Below, piece by piece: positions 17,564-26,146 of a stretch of DNA of 64,000 nt; the first letter of the stretch is position 1, and each line of letters begins with the position of its first letter. The translations under genes were made by a program, and so were the position numbers. Source of the stretch: Fretibacter sp964410285 (GTDB taxonomy: Bacteria > Pseudomonadota > Alphaproteobacteria > Caulobacterales > Maricaulaceae); the NCBI GenBank assembly GCA_964410285.1, contig CAYPFR010000007.1:129909-193908 (forward strand). The letters run 5' to 3'. Below the pieces are notes generated by a model. It did not search any database. It worked only from the letters and a program-made list of their open reading frames with translations, and was not told the origin of the DNA.

Positions 17564-19828
17564 ATGAGTGTTTTTAACGGCATAACCCCGCATATATCCG
17601 GCGGGCACTTTCGGCGGTCTTTGGCGCTAGGCGCCGGCTTTGCGCTTATTGGCCTTCTGCCCGCCTGTCAGACGCTCGAGGGATTTAAACGCGATCTTTC
17701 CGGCAAAAAAGGCGCGGCGGCGCCCAAGACCGCAGGGCCAACCGTGCGCGTTACAGGCGCAACGCTTGAGGAAAACAGCGTTGGATACGGCCTTGCGCGC
17801 GGCCAAAGAACTGTTCCTGCCTCCAGCTATAGTGGTCCCGCCCAGCAACGAAATCAAAGCTATACGGTCTCATCGCCGCTTGATACCGGCCGCGTACCCC
17901 AGCTAACGGGCGGGTTTAATGACGGCGCTCTGGACACGGCCAGTATAAACGCTCCGCAGACAAAAATCGGGACGATCGAAGCTTATGTCACCCCGCTCCC
18001 TGTTCCGCAATTTATTGACATTGTCTTTGGCGAAATGCTGCAAGTGCCATTTGTCATCGGCAAAGATGTGCAAACAATGACGGATGTTGTGCAACTTCGT
18101 AGTTCGGGCCGCATGAAGGGGACCGACTTTCAAATCCTTGTGGCCGAAGCCCTGAAAGAATATGGCGTGCGGGTTGTACCGGAGAATGGCAGTTATAAAA
18201 TCATTCAGGACAAGGCTCTGCGCTCCCGTATTCCGCGCTTTATCAAATCCCGCGCCAAATCCCGCACGCGCGCGGACCTGCGGCCCGTGATACAATTTGT
18301 CGAAATGCAAGCGGTCGACGCCAACAGCATGTTCACGCTGTTAAAGCAGACCTTTGCGGATAAAAAGGACACAATCCGAATTGAGACAAACCAGCAGAAT
18401 AATTTTCTGACACTTTCTGGCTTGCCCGAGGATGTAGATATCGCCTTGTCAATTATTACCAGTCTCGACGAACTGGAATATGCAGGTAGTCAGATCAATA
18501 AATATACGCCGCAATATTGGAACGTTGAAGAATTTTCTGCGGTCATGGAGAACGCGCTTAAGATTGAAGGCTGGGCCGTGACATCTAACCCGATATTGTC
18601 TCGCACAATTTTTCTTATGCCCGTACCGTATTCCAATGATCTGTTTGTTTTTGCTAAAACCCCTCAGGCTCATGAGCGGGTAACCCATTGGCTGCGCGAG
18701 CTTGACCGCCCTGTGCAAGGCGGCGACACCAAACAAATCTTTATCTATCAAGTCAAAAATGTCGCGGCGGAGGAGCTTGCCCAGACGGCCAATGATGTAC
18801 TTGCCGGCGGTAGCCTCGCGGCCTTTGCGGGCGCAGGCGGACCAAACTCTGGCGGCAGTCTTCAGCCCCAAGCCGCCAGCAGCGGCGGTACAGGCGGGGG
18901 CTTAACCTCCAGCTTGACGCGCTTTACCGTCGACCCATCGGGTAACAGGATCATCTTTACCGGTACGTCAAATGATTACGCCAAACTTGTCGCTTTGCTA
19001 GAGCAGCTTGATACGCCCGCGCCTGAGGTATTAATTGAGCTGCAAATTGCCGAGGTGACACTGACAAATGATTCTAATTACGGCGTTGATTTCAATATTA
19101 CGGATATCGGGCTGGGCAATATTACAGGGACGGCCAGCACTGCAGGCTTCGGTCTGAGTTCTAATGGGCTGACGGTTGGCCTATTGGGGAATGATATTGA
19201 AGCCACGCTTAATGCCTTTGCCAGTAATCGCCGCGTCAAAATTCTCTCAACGCCGATTTTGACCGCGCGGTCCGGCTCCGAGGCCGAATTACAAGTCGGT
19301 CAGGATATTCCGGTCCTCAGCGCGCAAAGGGCCGCTAATAACCAAAATGGTATTGGGGCGACTGACATATTGCAAAGTATTGATTACCGAAAAACCGGTG
19401 TGCTTGTCGCGATTGAGCCTATCGTCTTCTCCGATAACCGGATCGATCTACGGATTTCACAAGAGGTCTCCTCAGCGGTTGATACGGCCAATTCCACCAT
19501 TGCAAGTCCGACTATCTCAAACCGCTCGCTGACAACTCAGCTCTCCCTTGAGGACGGCCAAACCGCCGTTATGGGCGGTCTTATTCAGCGCAGCTATACA
19601 GTTGACGAGTCCGGCGTGCCAATCCTTAAGGATATTCCCTTAATCGGCCAAGCCTTTTCCAGCGACGGACTTGCTCAGGCTGATACAGAGCTTGTAATTT
19701 TGATTACCGCCTATGTCCTTCGCGGACAAAATGACAAAGACCAATTTGTCCGGCGCCTAAGCCGCGATATTGATAACAGCCTGGCTGATGATAGCCGCAT
19801 ATTCACCCTCTTGCCGCGGCGGTTCTAG
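17564..19828 (+). CDS. gspD: Type II secretion outer-membrane secretin GspD
   Basis: 754 residues from the ATG at 17564, which has GGAG upstream. The N-terminus has a hydrophobic signal ending in LLPAC, a possible lipobox, so the secretin may be a lipoprotein. N0-N3 ring domains follow (IDIVFGEMLQVPFVIGKDV; VIQFVEMQAVDANSMFTLLK; a Gly/Ser-rich loop near 425-460), then the secretin core LIELQIAEVTLTND, NRRVKILSTPILTARSGSEA, VGQDIPVLSA and the ending LEDGQTAVMGGLI. GspD forms the outer-membrane exit channel. The stop is followed two codons later, in the same frame, by the gspI start. Confidence 0.95.
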   Translation: MSVFNGITPHISGGHFRRSLALGAGFALIGLLPACQTLEGFKRDLSGKKGAAAPKTAGPTVRVTGATLEENSVGYGLARGQRTVPASSYSGPAQQRNQSYTVSSPLDTGRVPQLTGGFNDGALDTASINAPQTKIGTIEAYVTPLPVPQFIDIVFGEMLQVPFVIGKDVQTMTDVVQLRSSGRMKGTDFQILVAEALKEYGVRVVPENGSYKIIQDKALRSRIPRFIKSRAKSRTRADLRPVIQFVEMQAVDANSMFTLLKQTFADKKDTIRIETNQQNNFLTLSGLPEDVDIALSIITSLDELEYAGSQINKYTPQYWNVEEFSAVMENALKIEGWAVTSNPILSRTIFLMPVPYSNDLFVFAKTPQAHERVTHWLRELDRPVQGGDTKQIFIYQVKNVAAEELAQTANDVLAGGSLAAFAGAGGPNSGGSLQPQAASSGGTGGGLTSSLTRFTVDPSGNRIIFTGTSNDYAKLVALLEQLDTPAPEVLIELQIAEVTLTNDSNYGVDFNITDIGLGNITGTASTAGFGLSSNGLTVGLLGNDIEATLNAFASNRRVKILSTPILTARSGSEAELQVGQDIPVLSAQRAANNQNGIGATDILQSIDYRKTGVLVAIEPIVFSDNRIDLRISQEVSSAVDTANSTIASPTISNRSLTTQLSLEDGQTAVMGGLIQRSYTVDESGVPILKDIPLIGQAFSSDGLAQADTELVILITAYVLRGQNDKDQFVRRLSRDIDNSLADDSRIFTLLPRRF

Positions 19829-19831
19829 GGA

Positions 19832-20287
19832 TTGCAGCCTCGCCGCCCATATAGCAAACAAGACCGGCCCGCCGCAAAAGAGAGCGGGTTTTCCGTCCTT
19901 GAGGCTTTGATCGCTATGGCAATCCTTGCGGCGGCGCTGCTCCCGCTGCTGGCCCTGCAAGGCCAATTTCTACGCACGGCCGAGAGCCTTGAGCGCGCCG
20001 AGACTATTTTGGCCGCCGAAACGCTCGCCCTAAACCATATCAAGGCGCTAAATCTGGATCAGGTGCCTGAGGGCAGGTTTTCAACGCCTTACGGCGAGAT
20101 TAGCTGGAAAAGTGCCCCTGCGGCGGGGCCTGCGGCGGGGCGGAGCCAGACAGGGTTTCCCTCGCGCTACGTCTTTACGCTCTACGATATAGAGGTGAAT
20201 ATCAATCCGCCCAGCGGCCCCGCGCGGCAATTCACTCTGCAAGGCCTAGGATGGCACCCGACCAAGGCAATGCTGGACACACTTTGA
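19832..20287 (+). CDS. gspI: Type II secretion minor pseudopilin GspI
   Basis: 151 residues with a TTG start, the only start upstream of the leader; the next ATG lies inside the membrane helix. The prepilin site is ESGFSVLEALIAMAIL with Glu at +5. The following AESLERAETILAAETLALNHI is typical of GspI. It begins four bases after the gspD stop in the same frame, so translation is probably coupled. GspI initiates assembly of the pseudopilus tip with J and K. Confidence 0.85.
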   Translation: MQPRRPYSKQDRPAAKESGFSVLEALIAMAILAAALLPLLALQGQFLRTAESLERAETILAAETLALNHIKALNLDQVPEGRFSTPYGEISWKSAPAAGPAAGRSQTGFPSRYVFTLYDIEVNINPPSGPARQFTLQGLGWHPTKAMLDTL

Positions 20288-20582
20288 TATCCGGAACATA
20301 TGTTTGGCGCTATATCCCTGAAAACAGGCAATTTTGGCTAAATTTTGGACTTTTTCGGCCCGTTTCATCTATATGTGATAAAAATACATCTCCCTTGACG
20401 ATTTTACAGAAAAATAGGCAGATTCTCTTCTAAGGAAGTCTTGACCATCCACTTTAGTCCCGCTAGACGATTTCTAGGCATAAAAGGGGGTGGTGATTTG
20501 AATCCCCGTACTCTTGGATGCTTGCCCTTCAGAAGCGTGCACACAATTGCACATACATTTTTGATTAACAGGTGAGGAAAAC
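20288..20582 (+). other. 295-base intergenic leader of the secreted-protein gene
   Basis: AT-rich stretch between gspI and the 468-residue exported protein. Two weak promoter-like pairs are visible: TTGACG at 20396 without a good -10, and TTGACC at 20442-20447 with TAGACG 17 bases on. GAGG sits just before the start codon at 20583. No gene or known RNA is recognised in it. A long leader and separate codon style suggest its own transcription. Confidence 0.4.
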
Positions 20583-21989
20583 ATGAAAATCAAATCACTC
20601 CTAGCTGCCGTCTCTATGGTAGCCATCACAGCGGGCACAGCAAGTGCCCTCTCAATCCCGGTAACGCCCGCAATGGGAGCGGCACCAGCAAACGCCATTT
20701 CTCCAGAAGGCGCAGTACTTGCCAATGAGTTAGCTCTACCCGCTGACGGTATTGGAAATGTCACATTTTCTGTTCAAACAGATTCAGGTAACTATCCTGC
20801 TGGTAACAACTTTATCGTAGACATCACATTGCCAAATGGCGTGGGCATTGACGGTCCAGTCACCGGTTCTGTTCTTGTTGGTCCAGCTGGCGGCTCTGCC
20901 GTTGTTCAGAACCAAACAGGTTCAACAATCCAGCTTTTCGTTTCAATTCCGCAAGACGCGCCAGTAAATGCGCTTGACTTCTCACTTCCACTCTCACTCA
21001 CAAGCTGTGCCGTTTCTGGCAATTTGTCAGTCGTTGTTGAAACAGAAAGCGGTACACCTGTTGAAGATGGTATGGCATCCGCGCCGTCACCCATCGCGCC
21101 TTGTGAATCAGCATTTGACACGGACTTTGATCCGGATGCTGCCGATACTGTCATCGGCCTAACTGACTACGAGCAGCTAAGAGACACTGCTGGTGGACCT
21201 CTCGTACTGACGTCAACAATCGGTCTGTATGATGCGCTTATCGACCCAACAGTCGGCATCGACCTTGCAGGTACAGCCCTTACACCCGCGTCGGTTGATG
21301 AAGTTGCTTTCGACATCTGCTTTGAAGACGGTTCAGAGATCGCTGGCGTTACTGTAAACGGCGTTGCTGGTACGGCCTCAACAGATGGCGATACATATTC
21401 ATTCGCGCTTCCTTTCACCGCCGACCTAACAGATGCCGTTATCGCGGTCACGGTTGAAGGCGACGATCCTATCACATCACAGAATGTGACAGTTAAGAAC
21501 GTTCTTCATGACTTCACAGATGCTGGCGGTCCGGACCTTATCGGATCAGAAGCAGGGACGGGCGGCGCTTTAGACGGCCTACAGCGCGAAGGTCAAAGCT
21601 TCGGCGTATTTGATTGGAACTCAGGTCCAGTTGGCGCGCAGACATTGTCTGTTTACCGCATCACCGGCCTAGAGCCAGGTGTACCAACAACGTACACAGC
21701 GACGCTTTACAACTCACTAGCTAACAATGGCGCGCCTTACACGCTACCATCCTCAACAGTGACGGGCGACGTTTCCGGTGAAGCTGTTCTTGTTTCAACA
21801 ACGCTTCCAGGCATCCCCGCGTCAATCGTGCGTTATGACCTTGGTCTTAACTTCGAAACAGGGCGTCCGCTTGATGTTGACCGTCTTCTTTCAGCAGGCG
21901 GCGTGATCTCTGACTTCGGCGGCGGTGCAAACAGCAACGACACTACGCTTCAGGGTTCACCGATAAACGACGCTGATAACGGTCACTAG
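20583..21989 (+). CDS. Abundant-type exported protein of unknown function inside the T2SS cluster
   Basis: 468 residues, not recognised. Seen: a Sec signal MKIKSLLAAVSMVAITAGTA, cleavage near ASALS; a mature part very rich in Ala, Gly, Thr, Asp and Val, strongly acidic, with almost no Lys; four cysteines that could form two disulfides (SLTSCAV, IAPCES, AFDICFED); repeated beta-strand-like stretches; and a C-terminal part (SVYRITGLEPG, YDLGLNFETGRPLDVDRLL) ending in DNGH. No membrane helix or anchor follows. Codon choice (TCA, ACA, GTT, GGT, CTT) differs from the GC-rich T2SS genes on both sides and looks like that of a highly expressed gene. It has its own terminator. It could be a T2SS substrate or a surface-layer-like protein. 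Confidence 0.7.
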   Translation: MKIKSLLAAVSMVAITAGTASALSIPVTPAMGAAPANAISPEGAVLANELALPADGIGNVTFSVQTDSGNYPAGNNFIVDITLPNGVGIDGPVTGSVLVGPAGGSAVVQNQTGSTIQLFVSIPQDAPVNALDFSLPLSLTSCAVSGNLSVVVETESGTPVEDGMASAPSPIAPCESAFDTDFDPDAADTVIGLTDYEQLRDTAGGPLVLTSTIGLYDALIDPTVGIDLAGTALTPASVDEVAFDICFEDGSEIAGVTVNGVAGTASTDGDTYSFALPFTADLTDAVIAVTVEGDDPITSQNVTVKNVLHDFTDAGGPDLIGSEAGTGGALDGLQREGQSFGVFDWNSGPVGAQTLSVYRITGLEPGVPTTYTATLYNSLANNGAPYTLPSSTVTGDVSGEAVLVSTTLPGIPASIVRYDLGLNFETGRPLDVDRLLSAGGVISDFGGGANSNDTTLQGSPINDADNGH

Positions 21990-22018
21990 ACCTAAATAGC
22001 TCTAAGCTAAATCATAAG

Positions 22019-22053
22019 ACGGCCTCTTCTGGAAACAGAAGGGGCCGTTTTTT
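22019..22053 (+). terminator. Rho-independent terminator after the exported-protein gene
   Basis: 13-base arms 22019-22031 and 22036-22048 (ACGGCC..CTTCTG with one G-T wobble), a GAAA tetraloop, and T6 immediately after. A strong intrinsic terminator, separating the exported protein from gspE. Confidence 0.9.
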
Positions 22054-22243
22054 ATGGGCGAAAGCCTTTACGCCTTCTCTTCTTTCGCGTTCAGAATTTC
22101 CATTCTCAAAGGCCGCTAGCCCCGCGCCGCCCCAAGCGCTGCCGCCTAAATCTCAAGCGGCCACCGCATAATTCCCTGCTTTCCTTTGGCCCGCCTCGCG
22201 CTATACTATAGCCTCATCCATAACAGGGCCTAACGCGCAGTTC

Positions 22244-23983
22244 ATGTCACACCCACGCTTACAAACGATCGGAGATAGTCTCCATGCCCGCGGCCTTGTT
22301 ACCCAAGCGGACCTGACGCAAGCTGCGCGCCTGCAAGCCGAGGCTGGCGGCCTGCTCGGCCAAGCCTTGCTGCGTATTGGCGCGGTATCCGAGGAAGATT
22401 TACTTGCAGCCCAAAGTGAGCAACTTGGCCTAAGCGTGATGAAAGCGGGCGATGTCAGCATTGATCCTGATGATTACAGCCGCGCCATTACGGCGCTCGG
22501 CCTCACGCCGCGCTGGCTTATTTCGCGTCAATGCGCGCTCTGGCAGGCGTCCGAAGGCGCGCCCGTTCAAATGATCGCGCAAGATATACTCGCGCCCGAG
22601 CTGCGTGAGCAGATTGAGCGCCGATGCCATAAGGCTGGCCTTGAACTGCAAGACTACGTCGCCAGCAACCAGACTATTGAAAAGGCGCTATTTCATATTC
22701 GCGAAGAGACCGCCGACATAAGCGGGATGAGCGATGATGATACAGCCCGCCTGCGCGAAATGGCCGAAGAGGCGCCAGTTATTGATTTTGTTAACCGCGT
22801 CTTCTCAACCGCCCTGCGGGAGAATGCCTCTGATATTCATATCGAACCCTTTGAGCACAAATTTCAAGTCCGTTACCGGATTGACGGCGTACTGCACACC
22901 AAGCAGACCGATCCGAAATCGGGGTTTGACGCTGTTGCCAGCCGTATCAAACTTTTGTCGGGCATGGATATTGCCGAACGGCGCCTGCCCCAAGACGGAC
23001 GGCAAACTATCCGCTTTGCGGGACAAGATATTGATTTGCGCGTCTCGGCCCTGCCTGGTTCATGGGGCGAAAGCCTTGTTATGCGCCTGCTTAAAAAAGA
23101 GACCGAGCTCCCCGACCTTGAGGCGATTGGCCTTGATGGACACGCCAAAGACGTATTGCAAAGCCTGCTCTCGGAGCCAAATGGTGTTGTCCTTGTGACG
23201 GGGCCAACCGGTTCAGGGAAATCAACGACGCTTTACCGCGGGCTTCGCGGGCTAAATGACGGTGTGCGCAAGATCATCACCATCGAAGATCCCGTAGAGT
23301 ATGACATGGACGGCATTATCCAAATACAGACCAATGCCAATATTGACTATACATTCGCCAGCGGACTACGCGCAATTTTGCGCCAAGACCCCGATATTAT
23401 CATGGTCGGAGAAATTCGCGACGGCGAGACCGCCACCATCGCCGCGCAAGCTGCGCTGACGGGGCATTTAGTGCTCTCGACATTACATACCAATTCAGCT
23501 CTCGCCGCCGTCGCGCGCCTCGTAGATATCGGGCTAGAACCTTATATGGTGACCTCGGCTGTGCGGGGCCTTGTTGCCCAAAGGCTGGTACGCCGGCTTT
23601 GCGGTGAATGCTCTGTCCCCGTATCCAAGCCCGAGGGCGAGGATATGATCTGGCAGATGGTTAAAAACGGCTCACTGGTCAATCCGCAGCTAAAAGGCAA
23701 GACCAATTGGCGCGAGAGTAAAGGCTGCAGCCATTGTTCCCATACGGGCTATCAAGGCCGGATTGCGATTTTCGAAACTGTCAAAATGGACAATGATCTT
23801 TCCGAAGCTGTTTTGGAGGGGGCAAGCCTGCAAAAACTCCTTGATGTTGCCCGCAAGCAGGGCTTTATCACCTTACTTGAAGACGGTATCCTTAAAGCCC
23901 GCAGCGGCGTGACGACCCTTTCGGAGGTCTTTCGGGTCTGCGGCGCGCAAACACATACCGTTGATTTTTCGAAAGACAGCTAA
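22244..23983 (+). CDS. gspE: Type II secretion ATPase GspE
   Basis: 579 residues. The hexameric cytoplasmic ATPase that drives pseudopilus assembly. Seen: an N-terminal domain that binds GspL (1-150), the arm EAPVIDFVNRVFSTALRENASDIHIEP, Walker A GPTGSGKSTT at 320-329, the Asp box TIEDPVEYDMDG, Walker B DPDIIMVGEIRD, His box GHLVLSTLHTN, and the tetracysteine zinc motif built from LCGEC and GCSHCSHTGY. TATACT in the upstream gap (22203-22208) may be a -10 element. The stop overlaps the gspG start by one base. Confidence 0.95.
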   Translation: MSHPRLQTIGDSLHARGLVTQADLTQAARLQAEAGGLLGQALLRIGAVSEEDLLAAQSEQLGLSVMKAGDVSIDPDDYSRAITALGLTPRWLISRQCALWQASEGAPVQMIAQDILAPELREQIERRCHKAGLELQDYVASNQTIEKALFHIREETADISGMSDDDTARLREMAEEAPVIDFVNRVFSTALRENASDIHIEPFEHKFQVRYRIDGVLHTKQTDPKSGFDAVASRIKLLSGMDIAERRLPQDGRQTIRFAGQDIDLRVSALPGSWGESLVMRLLKKETELPDLEAIGLDGHAKDVLQSLLSEPNGVVLVTGPTGSGKSTTLYRGLRGLNDGVRKIITIEDPVEYDMDGIIQIQTNANIDYTFASGLRAILRQDPDIIMVGEIRDGETATIAAQAALTGHLVLSTLHTNSALAAVARLVDIGLEPYMVTSAVRGLVAQRLVRRLCGECSVPVSKPEGEDMIWQMVKNGSLVNPQLKGKTNWRESKGCSHCSHTGYQGRIAIFETVKMDNDLSEAVLEGASLQKLLDVARKQGFITLLEDGILKARSGVTTLSEVFRVCGAQTHTVDFSKDS

Positions 23984-24450
23984 TGGCAAATAATATGACA
24001 TCACAAAAAAAAAGCGCAGGTAAATGCAGCGCGAGAGACGCCGGCTATAGCCTTTTAGAAATTCTGGTTGTGCTTGCCATTATCGGCATTTTGATGACGC
24101 TGGTCGCGCCGCGCCTTATTGGCCAAGTCGATAAGTCAAAAACTATTGCCGCCCAGTCCCAAGCCAAAACGCTGCGCCTTGCACTTGATAGCTATAAATT
24201 GGACACAGGCCGCTATCCAACAGACCAAGAGGGGCTCTCTGTGCTCGCCGTTCCCCCCGCCAATGATAATGGCAGCTGGTTTGGACCCTATCTTGAAGGG
24301 GATATTCCGCTTGACCCATGGGAAAACGCTTATATTTACCAGCCACCTCTCCCGCAGGAAAATGGCCGCCTCTCGCCGCCGGTCGTAATTTCTTACGGCG
24401 CGGACGGCGCCCCCGGCGGAACAGGTCTAAATGCAGATATCACCTCCTAA
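23983..24450 (+). CDS. gspG: Type II secretion major pseudopilin GspG
   Basis: 155 residues. The basic leader is cleaved before AG/YSLLEILVVLAIIGIL; Tyr replaces the usual Phe at +1, while Glu at +5 is kept. Downstream the family segment LDSYKLDTGRYPTDQEGL and the C-terminal calcium-binding loop YGADGAPGGTGLNADI are clear, which identifies the major pseudopilin. It forms the shaft of the T2SS pseudopilus. Its start overlaps the gspE stop (TAATG) and it overlaps gspH by 20 bases. Confidence 0.95.
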   Translation: MANNMTSQKKSAGKCSARDAGYSLLEILVVLAIIGILMTLVAPRLIGQVDKSKTIAAQSQAKTLRLALDSYKLDTGRYPTDQEGLSVLAVPPANDNGSWFGPYLEGDIPLDPWENAYIYQPPLPQENGRLSPPVVISYGADGAPGGTGLNADITS

Positions 24451-24904
24451 GCCTGCAAGGCTACCGGTCACCGCCGCGCGCGAGGGCGAGCACGGGTTTT
24501 CACTTTTGGAACTCATGGTCGTGCTGGCGATAATGGGAATCATGCTCTCGCTTGTTGGCCTGCGCCTGAATGAGAATATTGAAGGCTCGCGCTTTATGCG
24601 CACATCCGAAGCGGCCATGGCCGACATATTGATTTTTCGCGCAGACGCGGTCATGAGCGCGCAGCCGCGCAGCCTGATCCCTCATTCCGCGCAAGCAGAG
24701 GCTATTAAGGCGCGCCGCCGGGAAAATCTGCGCCGTTTTGACCTCCCGACGGGATGGCGCGTAGAGGGCGACATTATTGAAATATCGCCCAGCGGCGTTT
24801 GCTCAGGCGGCACGCTTGCGGTGACAAATCCGCAGGGCCGGCGTGTGGTTTACCGTCTGCGCGCTCCGCGCTGCACGCCAGAACGGCTCAGCCTCGGCGT
24901 ATGA
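24431..24904 (+). CDS. gspH: Type II secretion minor pseudopilin GspH
   Basis: 157 residues. Prepilin site EHGFSLLELMVVLAIMGIML with Glu at +5, then SEAAMADILIFRADAVMSAQ and a beta-rich C-terminal domain with two cysteines (GVCSGG, APRCTP) that could pair. GspH links the GspG shaft with the IJK tip. Start overlaps gspG by 20 bases; stop overlaps the prepilin peptidase start (ATGA). Confidence 0.85.
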   Translation: MQISPPKPARLPVTAAREGEHGFSLLELMVVLAIMGIMLSLVGLRLNENIEGSRFMRTSEAAMADILIFRADAVMSAQPRSLIPHSAQAEAIKARRRENLRRFDLPTGWRVEGDIIEISPSGVCSGGTLAVTNPQGRRVVYRLRAPRCTPERLSLGV

Positions 24905-25425
24905 CCTTTTTCTCCGATTTAGCGGCGTTGCCGCCAGTCACTTACATGTTTGGACCTGTGCTTGCGGGAATTTTGCTCGCGCTCTCATGGGTGGATTTAC
25001 GCGAATTTCGCCTGCCGGATCCTCTCAATTTTTCTCTGATCGTGATCGGGCTGATTTGGAGCGCGCTCGCGGGGAACGGGCTTGCGGCCCTGATCGGGGC
25101 AATTGCCGGATATCTATCCTTTGTTACGATTGCTTGGGTTTTTCGGCGGCTTCGCGGGATTGACGGGCTTGGACGGGGCGACGCCAAGCTGCTCGCGGGG
25201 GGCGGAGCCTGGTGCGGCTGGGCGGGGCTTCCTTTGATTGTTTTGATCGCCAGCCTTTTGGGAATTGCGATGGCGCTTACCGCGCCGCTTTGGCAAACAG
25301 CGGCTAGGGCAGAAGACTCGGAACAAGACAAAGCGCCAGATGGCTGGATTCCTTTTGGGCCCTGCCTCGCCGCCGCCATTTTCGCCGTTTGGACGGCGGG
25401 GCAGATTGTGCCTAACGCTTTTTAA
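24901..25425 (+). CDS. Prepilin peptidase (A24 family), short form
   Basis: 174 residues from the ATG overlapping the gspH stop. It cleaves the leaders of the pseudopilins. Seen: several membrane helices and the two catalytic aspartates, D32 in WVDLREFRLPD and D94 in GLGRGDAK. The N-terminal cytoplasmic domain of full-length GspO/PilD, with its zinc cysteines and N-methyltransferase activity, is absent, so it resembles short CpaA-like peptidases. Its place at the end of gspE-G-H implies the T2SS pseudopilins as substrates. It converges on the methyltransferase gene with a 14-base overlap. Confidence 0.85.
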   Translation: MTFFSDLAALPPVTYMFGPVLAGILLALSWVDLREFRLPDPLNFSLIVIGLIWSALAGNGLAALIGAIAGYLSFVTIAWVFRRLRGIDGLGRGDAKLLAGGGAWCGWAGLPLIVLIASLLGIAMALTAPLWQTAARAEDSEQDKAPDGWIPFGPCLAAAIFAVWTAGQIVPNAF

Positions 25426-26119
25426 ACACCGCCATCACCTGATGACGCGGGTGATCAAAGCCGGAAATCTCCTCTAGGCTATAGCCGTTTTTACCTGCCA
25501 GATAGTCCATATCGGCGCGGCAATAATGATAAGGATCCTGCACGGCATAGCTGGTAAACCCGTCGCCTTGGGAAAAGGGAGCATTTATATTATCGGGATC
25601 GCCAAGGAAGATAGTGGCGTGAAACTCTGCGCCGGTTTTTAAAATACGGCGCGCCTCATGCAGGCATTGAGAAATAGAATTCATCGTCAAATGGGTAAAT
25701 AGAGACAGGGCAATCGCCATATCCATAAGTCCCTCACCTTCCCGCTCCCCGTCTCGTTCTCCTTGCCAATGTTTTGGGAAGTCAAAGCCTTGGGCGGCGT
25801 GAAATTGCGCCGGCGAAACTTTATCCAATAGACCAAGTGGCTGTAATTCATGCGTTAACCCTGCATCAATTAGGCCTTGAACAAGGTCAAAGCCGTAATA
25901 ATTTCCAGCTTCCAGATAGCGCACAAAATGCACGCCGCCGCGCAGGCTCCCGCAGCCAATATCAGCAAGCCGGTGATGCGGCTTAAGGCCCCTTGATTTC
26001 AGATACGCAAATTGCAGCCCGCCAATTTCCTCCCAGCGCCCGCCGATCATCTCGCGGTGACGTTTCTCCGAGAGGACTTCGGCCATAACCGCGCCGTCCG
26101 TATATTCGTTTTCTGCCAT
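25412..26119 (-). CDS. Class I SAM-dependent methyltransferase
   Basis: 235 residues. Motif I is HHRLADIGCGSLRGGVHFVRYL (DIGCGSLRGG), followed by YYGFDLVQGLIDAGL as the acidic motif II, and ALSLFTHLTMNSISQCLHEARRIL as the post-motif segment common to methyltransferases that act on small molecules or sugars. The substrate is unknown. It begins 27 bases after the gspF stop, so it may be co-transcribed with gspF; a modification role in secretion is possible but unsupported. Confidence 0.8.
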   Translation of the reverse strand: MAENEYTDGAVMAEVLSEKRHREMIGGRWEEIGGLQFAYLKSRGLKPHHRLADIGCGSLRGGVHFVRYLEAGNYYGFDLVQGLIDAGLTHELQPLGLLDKVSPAQFHAAQGFDFPKHWQGERDGEREGEGLMDMAIALSLFTHLTMNSISQCLHEARRILKTGAEFHATIFLGDPDNINAPFSQGDGFTSYAVQDPYHYCRADMDYLAGKNGYSLEEISGFDHPRHQVMAVFKKR

Positions 26120-26146
26120 ATCAGCCCTTGTGAAACTCAGCCGCTA

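Noticed and set aside
20487..20520. Sequence resembling a tRNA T-arm (GATTTGAATC and its complement ATTCAAATC)
   Set aside because: No acceptor, D-arm or anticodon stem can be built around it on either strand.
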